64,000 nucleotides of DNA from Isoetes taiwanensis (lineage: Eukaryota; Streptophyta; Lycopodiopsida; Isoetales; Isoetaceae). Every line of letters begins with the position of its first letter. The stretch's first letter is position 1. Shown here in pieces: positions 30,954 through 44,418 of the stretch. The notes beneath the pieces were generated by a model, which was not told the origin of the DNA, did not search any database, and saw nothing but the letters and a program-made list of their open reading frames with translations. The translations under genes were made by a program, and so were the position numbers. The stretch is from positions 4,505,655 to 4,569,654 of the forward strand of contig JAJEKV010000053.1 of assembly GCA_021234155.1 (NCBI GenBank), written 5' to 3'.

Positions 30954-33900
30954 TCTTATCCCCTTTAAGATTCGACATCCTCGTCGAATATAGTTCACAT
31001 CACATCTACACTATTGCAAGTTATACTCCTTCCCAACTTCATGTATTATTTATACTTAACAAGTTTGATACATCTTTTAGATAGTTTTATTCCATGACAT
31101 GATATAGATTGAAAAAGTTTCGGAAAATCCTTAGCATATTTTGCTTCAACCTCATTTAATTCCATCAATGTTGCATCTTCTATAGGATAGTCTGCCCATT
31201 CTATAAGGATTTCTTTGATTGTTCTACTACATAACTTGCGTTCCCGATACTGCAATATTTGGGATGGCATTACTTCAAAGGTATTGTTCTCTTGGATTAA
31301 TTGCAATTCAAGAAGCAATTGATCTCCGTCGTGTAAAGAGGGTTTTAATAAACTAACATGAAAAACATCATGAATTTTTACATGTGGTGGCAACTCTAAT
31401 TGATATGCTAGGTTCCCCATCCTTTTAATGATTTTGAAAGGACCAGCATATCTTGGTTTACTACATTTTCCAATTCTGAGTTGACTTTTCTTTGGTTTCA
31501 CATGGAGATATACAAGGTCTCCAACCTTGAATTCTCGAATTCTCTGCTTATCTGCAAATTGCTTCTATCTATGTTGTGCTTCTGCTAGCCTGCTTCTTAT
31601 AAGCTGCACCTTATCTGCATATTCTTCCAATATCTGTCTAGAAATTTCAGATTTAACTATGGGATCATACCAATTTATTGGAGCATAACAATCTTGTCCA
31701 TAAAGTGCTTCAAAAAGTGTCATCCCTATAGATTCCTGTTTAGAATTATTGTAAGTAAACTCTGCTAAGTGTAACAAACCTTCTCATTTCTTTGGATTGT
31801 CTTGACAATACATCCGCAACATGTCCTCAAGGACCCTGTTTACTCTTTCTGTTTGCCCTTCGGTTTCTAGATGATAGGCTGTGCTCATCTGCAATTGAGT
31901 TCTAGCTATCTTGAGAAACGAAGTCCAAAAGTTACTAGTAAACCTTGGATCTCTATCAGGAACAATACTTGTAGGAATGCCATGTAGATGAAAGATATCA
32001 TGAATAAAGATATTAACAGTTTCCTTCGTTGTTATTGTTTTCCAAACTAGAAAGAAATGAGCATGTTTAGTTAATCTGTCAATCACCACAAGAACAGCAT
32101 CCTTTTCTGTTTGTGTCCTTGGCAATCCCACTATAAAATCTGCTAATAGATTCTCATTATCTTTCTAGAATAGGTAATGGCTGCACAAGGCTAGGTGCCC
32201 TAATCTGTTCTGCCTTAACACGCGAACACAGTACACAATTTTGGGTATACTTACGAACATAATCTTTTAGTCCTGGACAAAAAAAACTTCTCTTTACCTT
32301 GTGATATGTCTTATGGAACCCTGGATGACCTGATATTACTGCATCATGACATTCATTTAGTATTTTCTTTTTTTAATGTGATCTATTCCAGGGATACAAA
32401 CTCTTGACTTGCATCTCAATATTCCCTGTTCAAAACTATTATTATCCTTTATCTCCAGACTCTCTTTTTGTATTTTCTTCAATTTCGGTCCAAAATAATT
32501 GTCTATAGCAATAGTATTTTTCACCTCATCCAACCAATCTGTTGTAATCATCGTTATTGCATAGCAAGCTGGAAGTCTAGACAAGGCGTCTGCAACAACA
32601 TTTGTACTGCCCATTTTATAATTAACTGAAAGTCATGCTCTTGAAGAAATTCCATCCGCCTACGTTGTCTTAAGTTCAAATTAGGTTGTTTCATAAAGTA
32701 TGCAGACTAGCATGGTCAGTATGCACCTCAAAATGATTCCCTAAAACATAATGACTCCAAGTTCTAAGTGCATGTACAATTGCCAACAATTCCTGATCAT
32801 AAGTGGGATAATTTCATTCGGCATCGTTCAGCTTATGAGAATATATGCACACATATGCTTGTCTTGCATCAATACAGCTCCTGTACCTTCCCACTAGCAT
32901 CTGTCATAACCTGATACTTCTTACTTGGGTCTGCCACTTTTAAAACAGGAGCATTTATGAACTTCTCTTTTAAATTTCTGAAAGCTCTCTCATATTTCTC
33001 ATCCCATTGAAAAGCTATATTTGATTTTGTAAAGTGTTGTCAAAGGACTTGCTATAGTAGAAAAACTTTTGATAAATCTCCTATAGAACCATGCAAGTCC
33101 TATGAATGCGCGCACCTGCTTTGGGTTTTTAGGAACTAGCCATTCTCTCACAGCCTCAACCTTTTGGGGTCAGGTTTAATTCCCTCTGTTGAAATAATAT
33201 GACCTAAATAATCCATTTCGGTGCTACAAAATGAACACTTGACTTTCTTAGCATACAATTTTTCTCTTTTTTAAAATACTCAAAAGAATTCTTAGATGTT
33301 ATCTATGCTCTTCCAAATTCTTTGAATAAATAAGTATATCATCAAAGAACATAAGAACAAACTTATCAAAGTATTCACGGAAAAGATCGTTCATTAAACA
33401 CTAAAAAGTTGCTGGTGCATTTGTTAAACCAAAAGGCATAACCACAAATTCAAAATGCCCATATCTTGTAGAAAAAACTGTTTTGGGTATGTCACTCTCT
33501 TTGATTCCTATCTGGTGAGAATCAAATCTAAGATCTATCTTTGAAAATAATGTAGCTCCTTGAAGTTGATCAAACAAATCATCTATTCTAGGCAATGGAT
33601 ATTTATTTTTAATTGTGATATCATTTAATTGCCAATAATCAACACGCATACGCATAGACCATCTCTTTTTCTTAACAAATAATACTGGAGCACCAAAAGG
33701 TGAAATACTATGCTATATATATCCTTGATCAACTAGCTTTTAATTCCACTAGCTCTGACAAGGCAAATCTACATGGAGCTTTTGATGGAGGAGAAGCTCC
33801 TGGAACCAGGTCAATTACATGATCAACATATCTTCGAGGAGGTAACTCCGTCAACTCTTTCGGAAACACTACCTAACTCCTCGAGGATATCCTGCACATC

Positions 33901-35340
33901 ATTCATGTATACTTGATTAATTTCTCCTGACCCTTTGAGTACAAGCAACCCCAACATTTCATGCTTCCTAATTGACCTCTTGATTTGCTTGCGACTAATG
34001 GGCTTAGGAGTAAAATATTGCTTATTCAATCCTTCCAGTGTATATAGCTCTTGATGTTCCTTAGATTTTACTCTCACAACTCTTTCATGACAATCTACTA
34101 TAGCATGCACCTCACTAAGCCATTCCATGCCTATAATCATATCATATGAGCCTAGCACATGAAAATTTACAATTGTAGGCATTTCTTGCACTTTCAATTT
34201 TAATGCATGCACATATTTACTAGTAGCTTTGCACTTACCATCAGCCGTTTTCACCATTCTTAAGGCTTGTTGGTTAGTATTCAACCCAAAAAACTTAACA
34301 AGCCTTGGCGAAATAAAATTGTAAGTGGCTCCCGTATCAATCAAAATACTAAAAGAAACTTCATTGATTTTACCTTTAACCTGCACTATATGTGCCTGCA
34401 GTTGCGTTGTCTTGCATATCCTCCTCTAAATTCATGAGACTTGCTTGATGAGCTCTCATTGCCTCTACATTTTGAGATCCTTGAACCTTGGTATTTGAGT
34501 TATTCTTCTTAAGACAAAAACGTGCCCTATGCCCCTTTTGCTTACAGTAAAAATATAAATTTTCTTTCACGCATTTATCATATCCAACTTTCTTCTTTTC
34601 TTCATCCATCTGTGATATTGCATTCAAAGGTAACTTAGGGGCATTATGAAAAGTTTGATGAACCTGGGAGTTTGATTCATCTCGATAATTCTTTTGGAAA
34701 TTTCCTCTTTGTGGCTCTTTACAATTATCATTTTTCTCCTCCTTAAGGATACTCTCGAAATATCGAGCCTTGTGCTCCGCTTCTTCCAAGGTAAGTTGAT
34801 CACATCCAACTAACATTTTAAGCTCCATATCTAGTCCTTGCATGAAGCGACCAGCTAATTCCTGCAGTTAAGAACTAATTACTTTTTAATAATACTTAGA
34901 TAATGATGTTTGCTTAATAAAAATAATTCCTTGCCTTTAAATCTAACTTTGGACAATGTCGTTCCAAAGTGAAGAATTCTTGTATATAGTTATCTAATGA
35001 TTGCCCTTTTTGTTTACACTCTATGAATTTATTCATTTGTATAATATGAAAGGAAGGTGGACAATGTTTTGATACGAAGATTTCTTTGAAAGTCTCCCAA
35101 GCTACTTCCTCATCAGTCACCTTATGTGCTGTCTTATGACAATTCCAGCACATTAAAGCATTCCCAGTCAAACTCAATGCCACTACTCCCACCTTTTTTC
35201 TTTAGGAACTTGTCTTACAACAAAATAATTTTCAACTTTCTGAATCCAAGCTTCTGTCTTAACTCCATCCTTATCAAAACCATCAAATAGTTCCAACTTG
35301 TATTTCTTGGCAATCTCCTTTAATGCAGATGACTTCTTTT

Positions 35341-35571
35341 GTGCTTGGGTCCTGTGGTAAGACGTTAAACTGCCATACCCAAGGTCACGGGTTCAACGCC
35401 TCGTTGTGAAAGTGGCCATGCAATGTAAAGTTGGTGGGGGGAGGACCCACTTCAGCAATGTAAAGTGGTGGGGGCAGGACCCATCTGGGTGTGTTGTAAA
35501 GTGTCACATGTCCGATAGGACGCTGCCTTGTGGCGTGACGTTAAAATCTCTTCTTCTTCTTCTTCTTCTTC
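35341..35571 (+). mobile_element. tRNA-derived SINE inserted in the gypsy gag region
   Basis: About 230 bp. The head has a pol III A-box-like TGGTAAGACGTTAAACTG and, about 30 bp on, a B box GGGTTCAACGCC, spaced as in a tRNA gene. The body is moderately GC-rich with GTAAAG...GGTGGGGG repeated twice. The tail is (TTC)n at 35548-35570. Gag-like sequence of the host element resumes on both sides, which marks it as an insertion. A clear target duplication could not be fixed because the flank is also CTT-rich. Confidence 0.75.
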
Positions 35572-37079
35572 CCTTGGCTCATAAGCATAGATGATGCTGT
35601 ATCATCTTCTTTATTCCTTTTCCTCCGCCTAGAGTGCGAGCTTAGGGGCATCGAAGACTCTCGTTGGTGGCTTCTCCCACTATTTGTTCTCAATATTTGT
35701 GGACCTCCCACATCTCCCTGTTTATTCAATCAGGATTAGGAAAATTTCCCCTTAAATAGTTGCAAATTTATGATCTCTAACATGTCTTTGTCCTTGTCGC
35801 AGATTTTCAATTTGCATTTGGAGGTTTTGCATTTGTTCGGTGCTAACTCGATTTAGATCAATAAGTTGGTTCTCTTTGCTTGTTTGGAAGCTTAAGAAAG
35901 CTTGCAACATAGAGGATTCTAAAGTTTTCCTCATTGCGTCAAAACTACTCTCCTCTTGATTGGCATTACTAGCAACATGATGAGGACTAGATATACGTTC
36001 CTTAGGAGGTAATTACATCTAGAGAATACATAAAAATTTCGTACTCAATTAACTCTCTAAGTCTATCAAAATAACATCAAACTATCTGAACTTTCAAAAC
36101 AGATTCCTATCATATTTTTGCTTCCATGATTCTTGTAGAGGCCATGATATAGTCACCACATTCCTTACTTATTATCCATGCCCTCATTCTTTCAATTTTT
36201 TGTTTTGCATCCATTAAGCGACCATATCATGAACTAGGTTAATTATCTAATATCACACGAAAATTTTAACATTAGCAGTTAGCAAACCACCAGTTGCCCA
36301 TTCCAGTCCTACACTTGTAAGACCTGCCTCTACACCTTGAGTTTCCTCAAGTTGGAAGGGGAAGCAACATGTTTCTTTACATAACCATATGCTATCCATT
36401 CGTGGATTGACCCCCCACAACCATAGCTTTGCTACTTCGGGTTCCACAGGTTCCACATATGTGTCCAGCGTGTCCTGTATGCCCAGCGTTTTGCTCTGCT
36501 ATAATTGTGTCAGATCCACATAGGCATAACCTATGTGTTTACAGTGCTTACTATTAATTGCAGTCAACCTATGATAATTAAACATCGAATATAATTTGTC
36601 ATTTACATCCCCCCACCAAACATTACAAGTCCATATATTCCCAAATTAATTACCACGACAAATTTAGTGATTATGTCATGGTTCTCCATTATGGTCTGGG
36701 AGTAAACATTTTGAGCGCAAATAATGGTATAGGAAATGGTCTTAGTAGTGAATATTATGGTTGAAAGTTCCAGCTCTCAGTAGCATTGTGTGTTCCTCCA
36801 GGAGATAACAAGGTGCTTTATATCAAAAGAAACGAATAAAGACTCTAAACACACGCAACAATGACATGTCCTCTACCCATATTGAATGATAGAATAATCT
36901 AGGACCATTCTTAAACATCTTATACTATACCATTCTGGAACAATACCCACCCTATACTAGGTGCTCCGTTTATGAAAGAAGAAATAACCCTTACCCCTCA
37001 GAAATAGTGTATGTGGCATCGAAGGTCATTTTGTGGTGACTTACACCATAAAATCATTGTAGATAAGAATTGCTTTGAG

Positions 37080-37178
37080 TTCAAATCTCACAATTTTATT
37101 TTATTTTTCATTTTATTTTATTTTTTTATTTTTTTTTAATAACTATGTTCAACCCGTGACTAGTTCTGATACCAATTA
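37080..37178. other. AT-rich tract and primer-binding-site-like sequence within the gypsy 5' region
   Basis: On the minus strand 37163-37177 reads TTGGTATCAGAACTAG preceded by CTCACATAA, the usual join of an LTR end (CACA) to an initiator-tRNA-Met primer-binding site. It lies about 590 bp inside the copied LTR block. Either the 5' LTR extends to 37178, or the end of another LTR element is embedded here. Confidence 0.45.
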
Positions 37179-37764
37179 TGTGAGGTCCTTCGCCTGACAC
37201 TTGTTGTTACTGTAATACTTAACACAATGCTCAAGATCCCATGGATGCAAAATCTACACGTCGTCCTCAAACCCTAAATAATATGTTGCGGTCCCCCTAA
37301 GCTACGGGTCTCTAGCTCAAGAGAATAACCTTCACATAGAAGCAAGTCGACGTGACCAGCGTCGAGTCCGCACTAGCGAGCTTCATTAGTGCCCACTCAC
37401 TAGTGTTGAGTGCTTAACACTCGTGGCCTCGATTTCTGCTTATTCTCCCCAGAGAGTTGTGGGCAGACCAGGGTGCAATCCAGGCTAGCAACATGAGCGA
37501 TTTCCAGTGTTTTCTATGGATATGCTAACTCAAGAAAGACTATGTATGATATGTATCCAATTACATTTGGTAAGTTCCATTATTAAACGAAACCTTGTCA
37601 ATGCCAAGGGGTATCACTAGAATGTGTGTTGCTATCCATTATCAAGATGATCATGCCTTGAATGGATTGACATATTTTTAGATTTACGAACAATTAGTAC
37701 CTAACCCTTAGTTCATATAACGTCCGGGCATTCCTATAGTTATAACATGCCAGAACGAAAAACT

Positions 37765-38610
37765 AGGCAACTTGCCTTGTATCCGCAAAAGCCATCCTGT
37801 ATGTTAAAAATATTCATGGCTAAACATTAAAACTTTGGTATGAAATAAAAAATTCTTATGGGAGGTGATGTGGCATCACCTGATTGGGTAGGTCATGAAG
37901 AACCATTGTTGGTCCTGGTTTAGCACAGGCAGCGGTCGAATGGCCTGCCCTGCACATCGTAATGATCCCCAGAGGGATCCACAAGATCTGGAGATGGAGC
38001 AAATGGAAATTTCGGCTTTGGGCTCCAAGGAAGACCCATCCATTCACGATTTAGGGCAGTATATCAAAATAGAAGATTTCCCAAGACAAGGCATTGCAGC
38101 AGCTTCAGAATTGATCCTATCTTGGATTTCAATCATTATCCTGAGTCAAGGGCTTTGAATCATGAGCGAAATCGGACTGCCAGAACAAAATTAGCAGATA
38201 CAGGCTATTGGAATCAGGTATTGCCGACCCAAAAGCTCTTAGAAAGCGGATTCAGGTTGTCGGAATCAGATATTGCCGACTTAGAAGCTGTTAGAATTCG
38301 AGATTGAGATGGAAATATTAATCAGCATGTTCTTGAAATAGATTGATTATTTCCTTCTCTTCTATGTTTTGTATCAAAAGGATTATTTTCTTTAAAACAT
38401 CAAATATTATCTTACCTCTAAATTGCTGCTTCAAATCCCTAATTATCTCTCCTATGATCCGTTGTCTCTTCCCTCCTTCCCCTTTCTTACGTTCTGTTTC
38501 CTAAATTCTAACTTCTTTTGAATTATCAATTGCCACGTCATCCTTATGCCACGTCCTCTTTATTATTTAATACAATCTAAAGATAGAAGTACAATACAAT
38601 TCACATCACA
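37765..38610 (-). repeat. 5' LTR of the gypsy element
   Basis: Partner of 28874-30953. The right edge is sharp: minus strand TGTGATGTGAATTG, with TCAGA immediately outside (38611-38615). The left edge is approximate, since a primer-binding-site-like sequence lies further in at about 37170. Confidence 0.75.
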
Positions 38611-38615
38611 TCAGA

Positions 38616-40304
38616 TATCTATTCTTGGTACAGAAGAATCTCATATTGCACAGGTGGAAGCTCCACTAGCTTCTTCTGTAATGGTTCCTTTTGCCTTCAA
38701 TGTTGAGATATTGAAGGCAAACTGGTGCGTTAAGCAAGATAAGGGTTATAGTGATGGTTAGAGACATGTTTCATTTAAGAAGAAAGCCCGCAAAAATGGA
38801 ACCATAGAATTGCCACAGCTCAGCTTGATACTAATTGTAAAGCCTGTTCCAATGCTATAGAATCCATTTAGCACATCTTCAATTGCCTTGCTATCCAGGA
38901 ATTTTGATCTTGGCTCCAAATATACCTCAGTCCAAAGGGTATCAATATTGTTAATCACAGGTCCCTGAAGGTTTTCCTGGCTTCCTCCAGCAAATTCTTG
39001 AACACAGTCAAACTAATCACTCTCTGGATCATATGGTTGCATAGAAACATAGTTATTTTCTCTAACTCCAGAGTTAACATCACCTGGATGAAGGTTGCAT
39101 GGCAGGTTGAGGTGGCTAAAACTACAATGGCCCATAAGCAAGCATGTAGTGACAAGTTTGATGATAGCTGGAATACATTAGGGTCCTTCATAGGTTCTAG
39201 TAATTTCTTCATGTGCAATGATATGAACCTGACAGTTGATGCGTTTGTATCTTATAGAGCTGCTGACTACAACCAGGTTCAAAGATTGAAAACCTCTTAC
39301 TAGAAGGAGCTTGGATTTGGCTTTAATGGATGGACCCTTCCATCTAATCTTCTAGATGCTTTGCTTGACATGTACGCTCTTATGTTACATGGCTTCCAGA
39401 TGCTATCTTTGGATCGAGTTCTATCTATCTTTGAAAGACTATTCACAGAAGAACAATTTGCACAATTCAAGAGCATGCACTGTCACCATCGACAACAGTT
39501 CCTTTTTATAGGGAAAGTTTGATTTGGCAGATCCACCCACTTTGGCTGTATGCTTTTGCTGGTCTGAAATTCTTTGGTTGGCACACCTATCAGATGAAGC
39601 TAATGCCTACCAAGGGCATGTGGAAGGTGCCTTTTATCATCGGACACTGTCTGCGGCGGTTGGGCTCCCAAACGAGGGGGATGTATTTATGCATAAAGGG
39701 GGTACCTGGGAGGGTAGCAAATCCCCTTTGTATACGCCAATTTTAAATGGCAATTTGACCCCTACGTGTATAGATATTGCTCCAAATTAGTGCCTAAAAC
39801 ACCCTAACCCTAAGTATACTACATAAATGGTCCAAAAAACCCCTCAGTTGAACTCTCATGGGTTATCCGATCAAAGGTGAATCCCCCAGTCCCAAACTAC
39901 CGATTTCCCTCTATCTATCGGTTTCCTCCACCTTCCCCCACCACCTCCCACCACTACCACATATGCCTCCCAGGCAAGAGCCTTCCCAAAACAATCATCG
40001 GATAATTTCTCATGATCCTCCTATTCACATGTTCAGATCTCTGAGGTTTTTCAGGTACAAGACTCACTGGACTCAAGGAGTGGAAGCCCATCCACTCCTT
40101 GAAGTCAACAAAAGACCCAGTCAATTTTGGGAAAACTCTACAGGACTTAGTGGGGTACCTACAATTTTTTATGTCTTGAGTTTCTATGTGAGCCCTTCCA
40201 GGCTCAAACTCTATATTAAGATAAGGGTGCTTCTCGCCCCTTATTCTATCGTATGTAATCTCATTTTATGATAGATAGAAATCTTCCCTCTCTTCAAAAA
40301 AAAA
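38616..40304 (+). mobile_element. LINE-like sequence ending in poly(A)
   Basis: At about 39000-39300 it reads LITLWIIWLHRNIVIFSN, the W-x-x-W-x-RN region that ends plant L1-type ORF2 proteins. The block ends TCTTCCCTCTCTTCA plus poly(A) at 40296-40304, similar in form to the two other L1-like tails in the window. The 5' boundary and target duplication were not found. From 39.5 kb on, the frames have no recognisable domain. Confidence 0.55.
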
Positions 40305-40329
40305 GGGGAAAAGAAAGGAAAGAAAGAAA

Positions 40330-40432
40330 ATGTACACTGCATTCTCTCCTAATGTAGCTAACATGCATCACACTAACCATGTACATTGCATTCTATATAT
40401 CCTAATGTAGCTAACATGCATCACAGTGGTCA
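40330..40432 (+). repeat. two-copy tandem repeat, ~52 bp
   Basis: TGTACACTGCATTCTCTCCT and TGTACATTGCATTCTATATA each lead into TAATGTAGCTAACATGCATC plus ACA. The surrounding 40.3-41.47 kb contains no recognised gene; a smaller tandem duplication (TAGTTGACTTCACG twice) is at about 40970-41020. Confidence 0.75.
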
Positions 40433-41475
40433 TTAAATGCCAACACAAGTTGTTCCTATTGCTATTTGCCATTACACTTGCAACATTCTAAGCACGTTTG
40501 GGTTCGGCCAAGTTGTAATCAAGTATGTCCAAAAATCGTTGGTTTGTCTTTTTAAAAAATACATAAACATTTTCTAAAATTATACCATTTTTTCATGAAA
40601 TAACATAATTAACTTTGTAGAAGGCTTTCATGGTCATTTTTAGGGTGAGTTGCATCTTCTACTTTTGTTTTAAGCATATCATGACACCTTGTTTTACGAT
40701 CACATGCAAAGGAATCAATGCATTGTAAGTGATGAAGAGGTTCATAAAATAAATGTCTTTAATTATGAAGTGGAAGATGCAACTCTCCTTCATTAAAATT
40801 GGTTTACATGGGAGCCATCACAAAGCACCACTTACTTGAACATGATAAATGGTCATTTTAAGGACATGCACGTGTGTTGCTAGGTATTTTTAGAAAGTCT
40901 GTGGATAAAATAAGAAGCTAAATAATAAGAAGCTAAATCGTGCATCACTTAGCAAGCGAATGGACAATTTAGTAGTTGACTTCACGGAAAAATGAATAAT
41001 TTAATAGTTGACTTCACGAGGGAATGTTTATGCATTTCAGAAAAGACTATCTGCTCTTTTTTGGACGCATTCGATTCCAGCTTGGCTCAACTGTATAATA
41101 TGCTGAGGAAACATGCAAAACTATATAATGGCATTTAGCAACAAGAGCAACTTGTGCTAGCATTTAATGAACAATGTGATGCATGTTAGATTTTTAGAGA
41201 TTTTGTTTAGCAACCAACGTCCTATGTTGGCGCATTCCTCGGCAAATTATAGGTGGCTCTTTTAGATGCAAAACGCCATTTAGATTGCATTTGCTTAAAC
41301 AAGTATACTTTTTGTACATCGTGCATCTGCAAGATTTGAGGCTTGATAAACTATTCAGGAACCCACCTCGTGCTCGGTGTTCTAATCTAAACTAATGGGA
41401 AGATTTTACAACCCTTTTTTTAGTCTAGAACTCCATAAGGTTTAAGAGATCGAAATAGATGATGTGAGCACTGCA
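40433..41475. other. intergenic, 5' flank of the LRR-RLK pseudogene
   Basis: AT-rich; no ORF of note. No clear promoter element can be assigned to the pseudogene that follows. Confidence 0.45.
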
Positions 41476-44418
41476 ATGGCTTATTGGTTATTAGTTATCA
41501 TTCTGGGAGTTGCTTCTAATGTGTTTTGTTCTTCAGCAAGTTCTTTGCATGAAGAAGATGCAGAATCTCAGGTCATTTCTCAGCCAAGTATCCATGCCCT
41601 ATAGGAATTCTTCTATACAAGGCTGGACTGATGCATCCCAACCTTCATGCAACTGGAGTGGAATTGTATGCAATAAAACATGGCAGAATAAGTGCTATCA
41701 ATTTCAGCAGATTTGGTCTTGTGGGTGAGATTTCTAATGACATTGGCAAGTTGTCCTTCCTCGAGATCTTGAATCTGTCTACCAACAACCTATCTGGTAC
41801 AATCCCATCTCAACTCTCTTGCTGTTTTCAATTAAAAGTGTTGGATCTGTCCGGGGGAAATCATCTTTCTGGTTCTATTCCACCTAGTCTTTCCTCTCTT
41901 TCAAAGTTACAATATCTGTCTTTTCAGTCATAACAGACTCAGCAGCACTATTCCACCATCTCTTTCCAATTGCACTAGCCTTACAATTCTTGCTCTCGCC
42001 GAAAACCATCTATCAGGACCCATCCCATCAGAATTTGGCATGCTTTCCAATCTGCAAAGGATTCTTCTCTATAATAATAGCTTGGAGGGTACCATTCCCA
42101 AGAGTATGCTAACAAATTGCACCAATTTGAAAGGTTTATATTTATCATTTAACAATTTATCGGGTTCTATTCCTAGTGAAATCGGTAGACTGCAGAACCT
42201 AGAGCAGCTATGGCTGAATAACAATAAACTTGATGGGCCTATACCTTCAGATATTGGCAACTTGTCTAATTTGGTTCTTCTAGATTTGTCAAGCAATAGG
42301 TTGGAAGGATCTATACCAGGATCACTCGGAAAACTTGTGAATTTGAGCTGGGCACTCCTGTTACACCGAAATTTTCTAACAGGAAGCTTTCCCATTGAAC
42401 TTACAACTCTTACAAAGTTGAGCCAGCTGTACTTGAATGACAACATGCTCCGTGGACCACTTCCTCCAGAAATTGGACGGATGAATTTGACAGGCTTGTT
42501 CTTAAGAAACAACAATTTTAGTGGTCAAATTCCCGTGGAGCTCTATAATTTGAGGTTTTTGCAGACTCTTCAACTCCAAAATAACAAATTTGAAGGGAGA
42601 TATCACCTCAAATTGGTTCTCTTCAAATTCTGAGTAGCTTATATTTGCAAGGTAATCACTTGAGTGGATCGATACCTGAAAGTCTAGCAGATTGTAAGCA
42701 GTTGGTGGATCTCTCTTTGGCATCTAATCTATTGAGTGGTGAAATCCCTCCTCGTGTTGCAGGAATGAGAACTATTGGCATGAATTACAACTTGAGCCAC
42801 AATTACTTGACAGGTAAATTACCTGATGAACTAGGCTTAATGGAACAAGCTAACAGCATTGATCTTTCATACAATAATTTTAGTGGCAGAATCCCTGTGG
42901 CTCTGCAGGGTTGTGTACAGCTGATCAGTTTTAATGTGTCTCATAATCATCTATATGGTGGCATTCCACAAGCATTGAGCAATCTGCAGTCCTTGATGAC
43001 TCTTGATCTTTCTCACAACAACCTCTCTGGTTCTATACCCGTATTTCTTGGCCAGATGAAGACTCTTTTTTCTTGATATTTCCTATAATGATTTTCATGG
43101 ATCCATCCCTCAATTTGGTGTTTTTAGGAGCCTCCTGCTTCTTCATTTTCTAGGAAATCTTCATCTATGTGGTACACCGTTGCCAATAAAATGCTTGAAT
43201 GCTTCAAGCCAGAAGAACTATCATGCGTCATCTCTTTTGGGGGTTAAAATAGGCCTTCCTGTTGCTTTTTGCATTGCAATAGCCTTTCTATTTGCATGGT
43301 CACTAAGAAGGAAAAAAGAAGATTTATCAAGGTGTAAAGCATAGACAGCCTTAATCTCCCAAAATTCACATTAGAAGAATTAAAGGCTGCCACCAAAAAT
43401 TTTAGCACCGAGAACATTATAGGATATGGGGGATGCAGCAAAGTATACAGGGGTAGTGTTTCCAACAACATTCCTGTTGCAGTAAAAGCTTATGCAGCAA
43501 AATGACAAGGAGGAGGAGGAGGAGGTTAAGTTTCTGAATCATTTCTTAGCAGAAGTCCAGGCTCTAGGGAATACCAAGCACAGAAATCTTGTTAATATTG
43601 TGGGTTACTGTGCTGATGGAAATACGAGGGGCACTAGTTACTCAATTGATGGACAATGGCAGTCTTGAAGATCACTTACATAGCTACAGAACAGGATTTG
43701 ATTGGGAAACTATATATTCAATATCAATAGGGATTGTTCATGGGTTGGTATACCTACATCATGAATCGGCTGAGCCTATTATTCACTGTGATTTGAAGCC
43801 CAGTAATATTCTTCTAGATGCAGACATAATCCCTCATTTTGCAGTTTTTGGCCTTCCTAGGCTTCTGGGATCTGCAGATCTGAAGAAAGGGGTCACTGCC
43901 TCCGGTCTTAGAGGAACTATTGGATATACTCCACCTGGTAAGACTCTTTATTTTTCCTTTTGTTTAGTGAAATCAAGCATATTATATTATAGTCGAATCA
44001 CCATTTTTTTCCGTTATACATTATATGCTTTTGGTGGAAGAATCACACCCAAAGTTGATGTCTACAGCTTTGGAATTCTTCTTCTGGAAATGGTTACTTG
44101 GATGAGACCTACTGACAACAGATTTGAACAGGGGATCAACATTTCCAAGTGGGTTGATTCTTTTCGATGACAAGACAAGTGATAGATCCGCAGCTTTTGA
44201 GAAACAATGAGAATAGATTGGATGAAATACTGGCTCTGATCTCTGTTGCACTGTCTTGCTGCAAAGACAATCCAAATGATAGGCCAGGCATGAGGGTGGT
44301 ACGAAATATGCTCTCTGATATTCAAAGGCACAGCAGAGACATTAAGATTAATTATCCCAACTGGGAAACACTACTAGACAGCCCTACATACGAAGCATGC
44401 CCTATCGTTTATAGTTGA
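41476..44418 (+). pseudogene. LRR receptor-like kinase pseudogene (subfamily XII-like)
   Basis: Intact relatives are plasma-membrane receptors with extracellular leucine-rich repeats and a cytosolic kinase (FLS2, EFR and Xa21 type). In order: signal peptide (MAYWLLVIILGVASNVFCSS), LRR N-cap with SQPSCNWSGIVC, about 17 LRRs (LxLxxNxLxGxIP) from 41.7 to 43.1 kb, a membrane segment at 43.25-43.31 kb, and a kinase from 43.37 kb. The kinase keeps VAVKAYA, HRNLVNIVGY and IHCDLKPSNILLD (a non-RD kinase). DFG has become VFG, and the APE region is lost around a small intron near 43.94-44.03 kb. At least eight frame changes or stops are needed to follow the family, so it is a pseudogene. It ends with MTRQVIDPQLL...VALSCCKDNPNDRPGM in a separate frame from 44167. 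Confidence 0.92.

Larger units (their letters stand above)
30954..37764 (-). mobile_element. Ty3/gypsy (chromovirus-like) retroelement internal region
   Basis: A broken fossil on the minus strand, order gag to chromodomain as in plant chromoviruses. gag-like sequence: about 36000-34390, with a CCHC zinc knuckle (FYCKQKGHRARFC). Protease: 34386-33823 (LIDTGATYNFIS). Reverse transcriptase: about 33700-33050 ([12 protein letters not shown]). RNase H: about 33000-32640. Integrase: about 32600-31700 (DRDPRFTSNFW near 31950). C-terminal chromodomain-like region: 31501-31046 (KEILIEWADYP...W/LMELNEVEAKY). The polypurine tract lies next to the 3' LTR. Many breaks interrupt the frames. A SINE sits in the gag region and a LINE in one LTR. 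Confidence 0.9.

Noticed and set aside
36253-36456. 67-codon minus-strand frame as a host exon
   Set aside because: It lies in the 5' part of the gypsy element, has no splice-consistent neighbours and matches no family I recognise.
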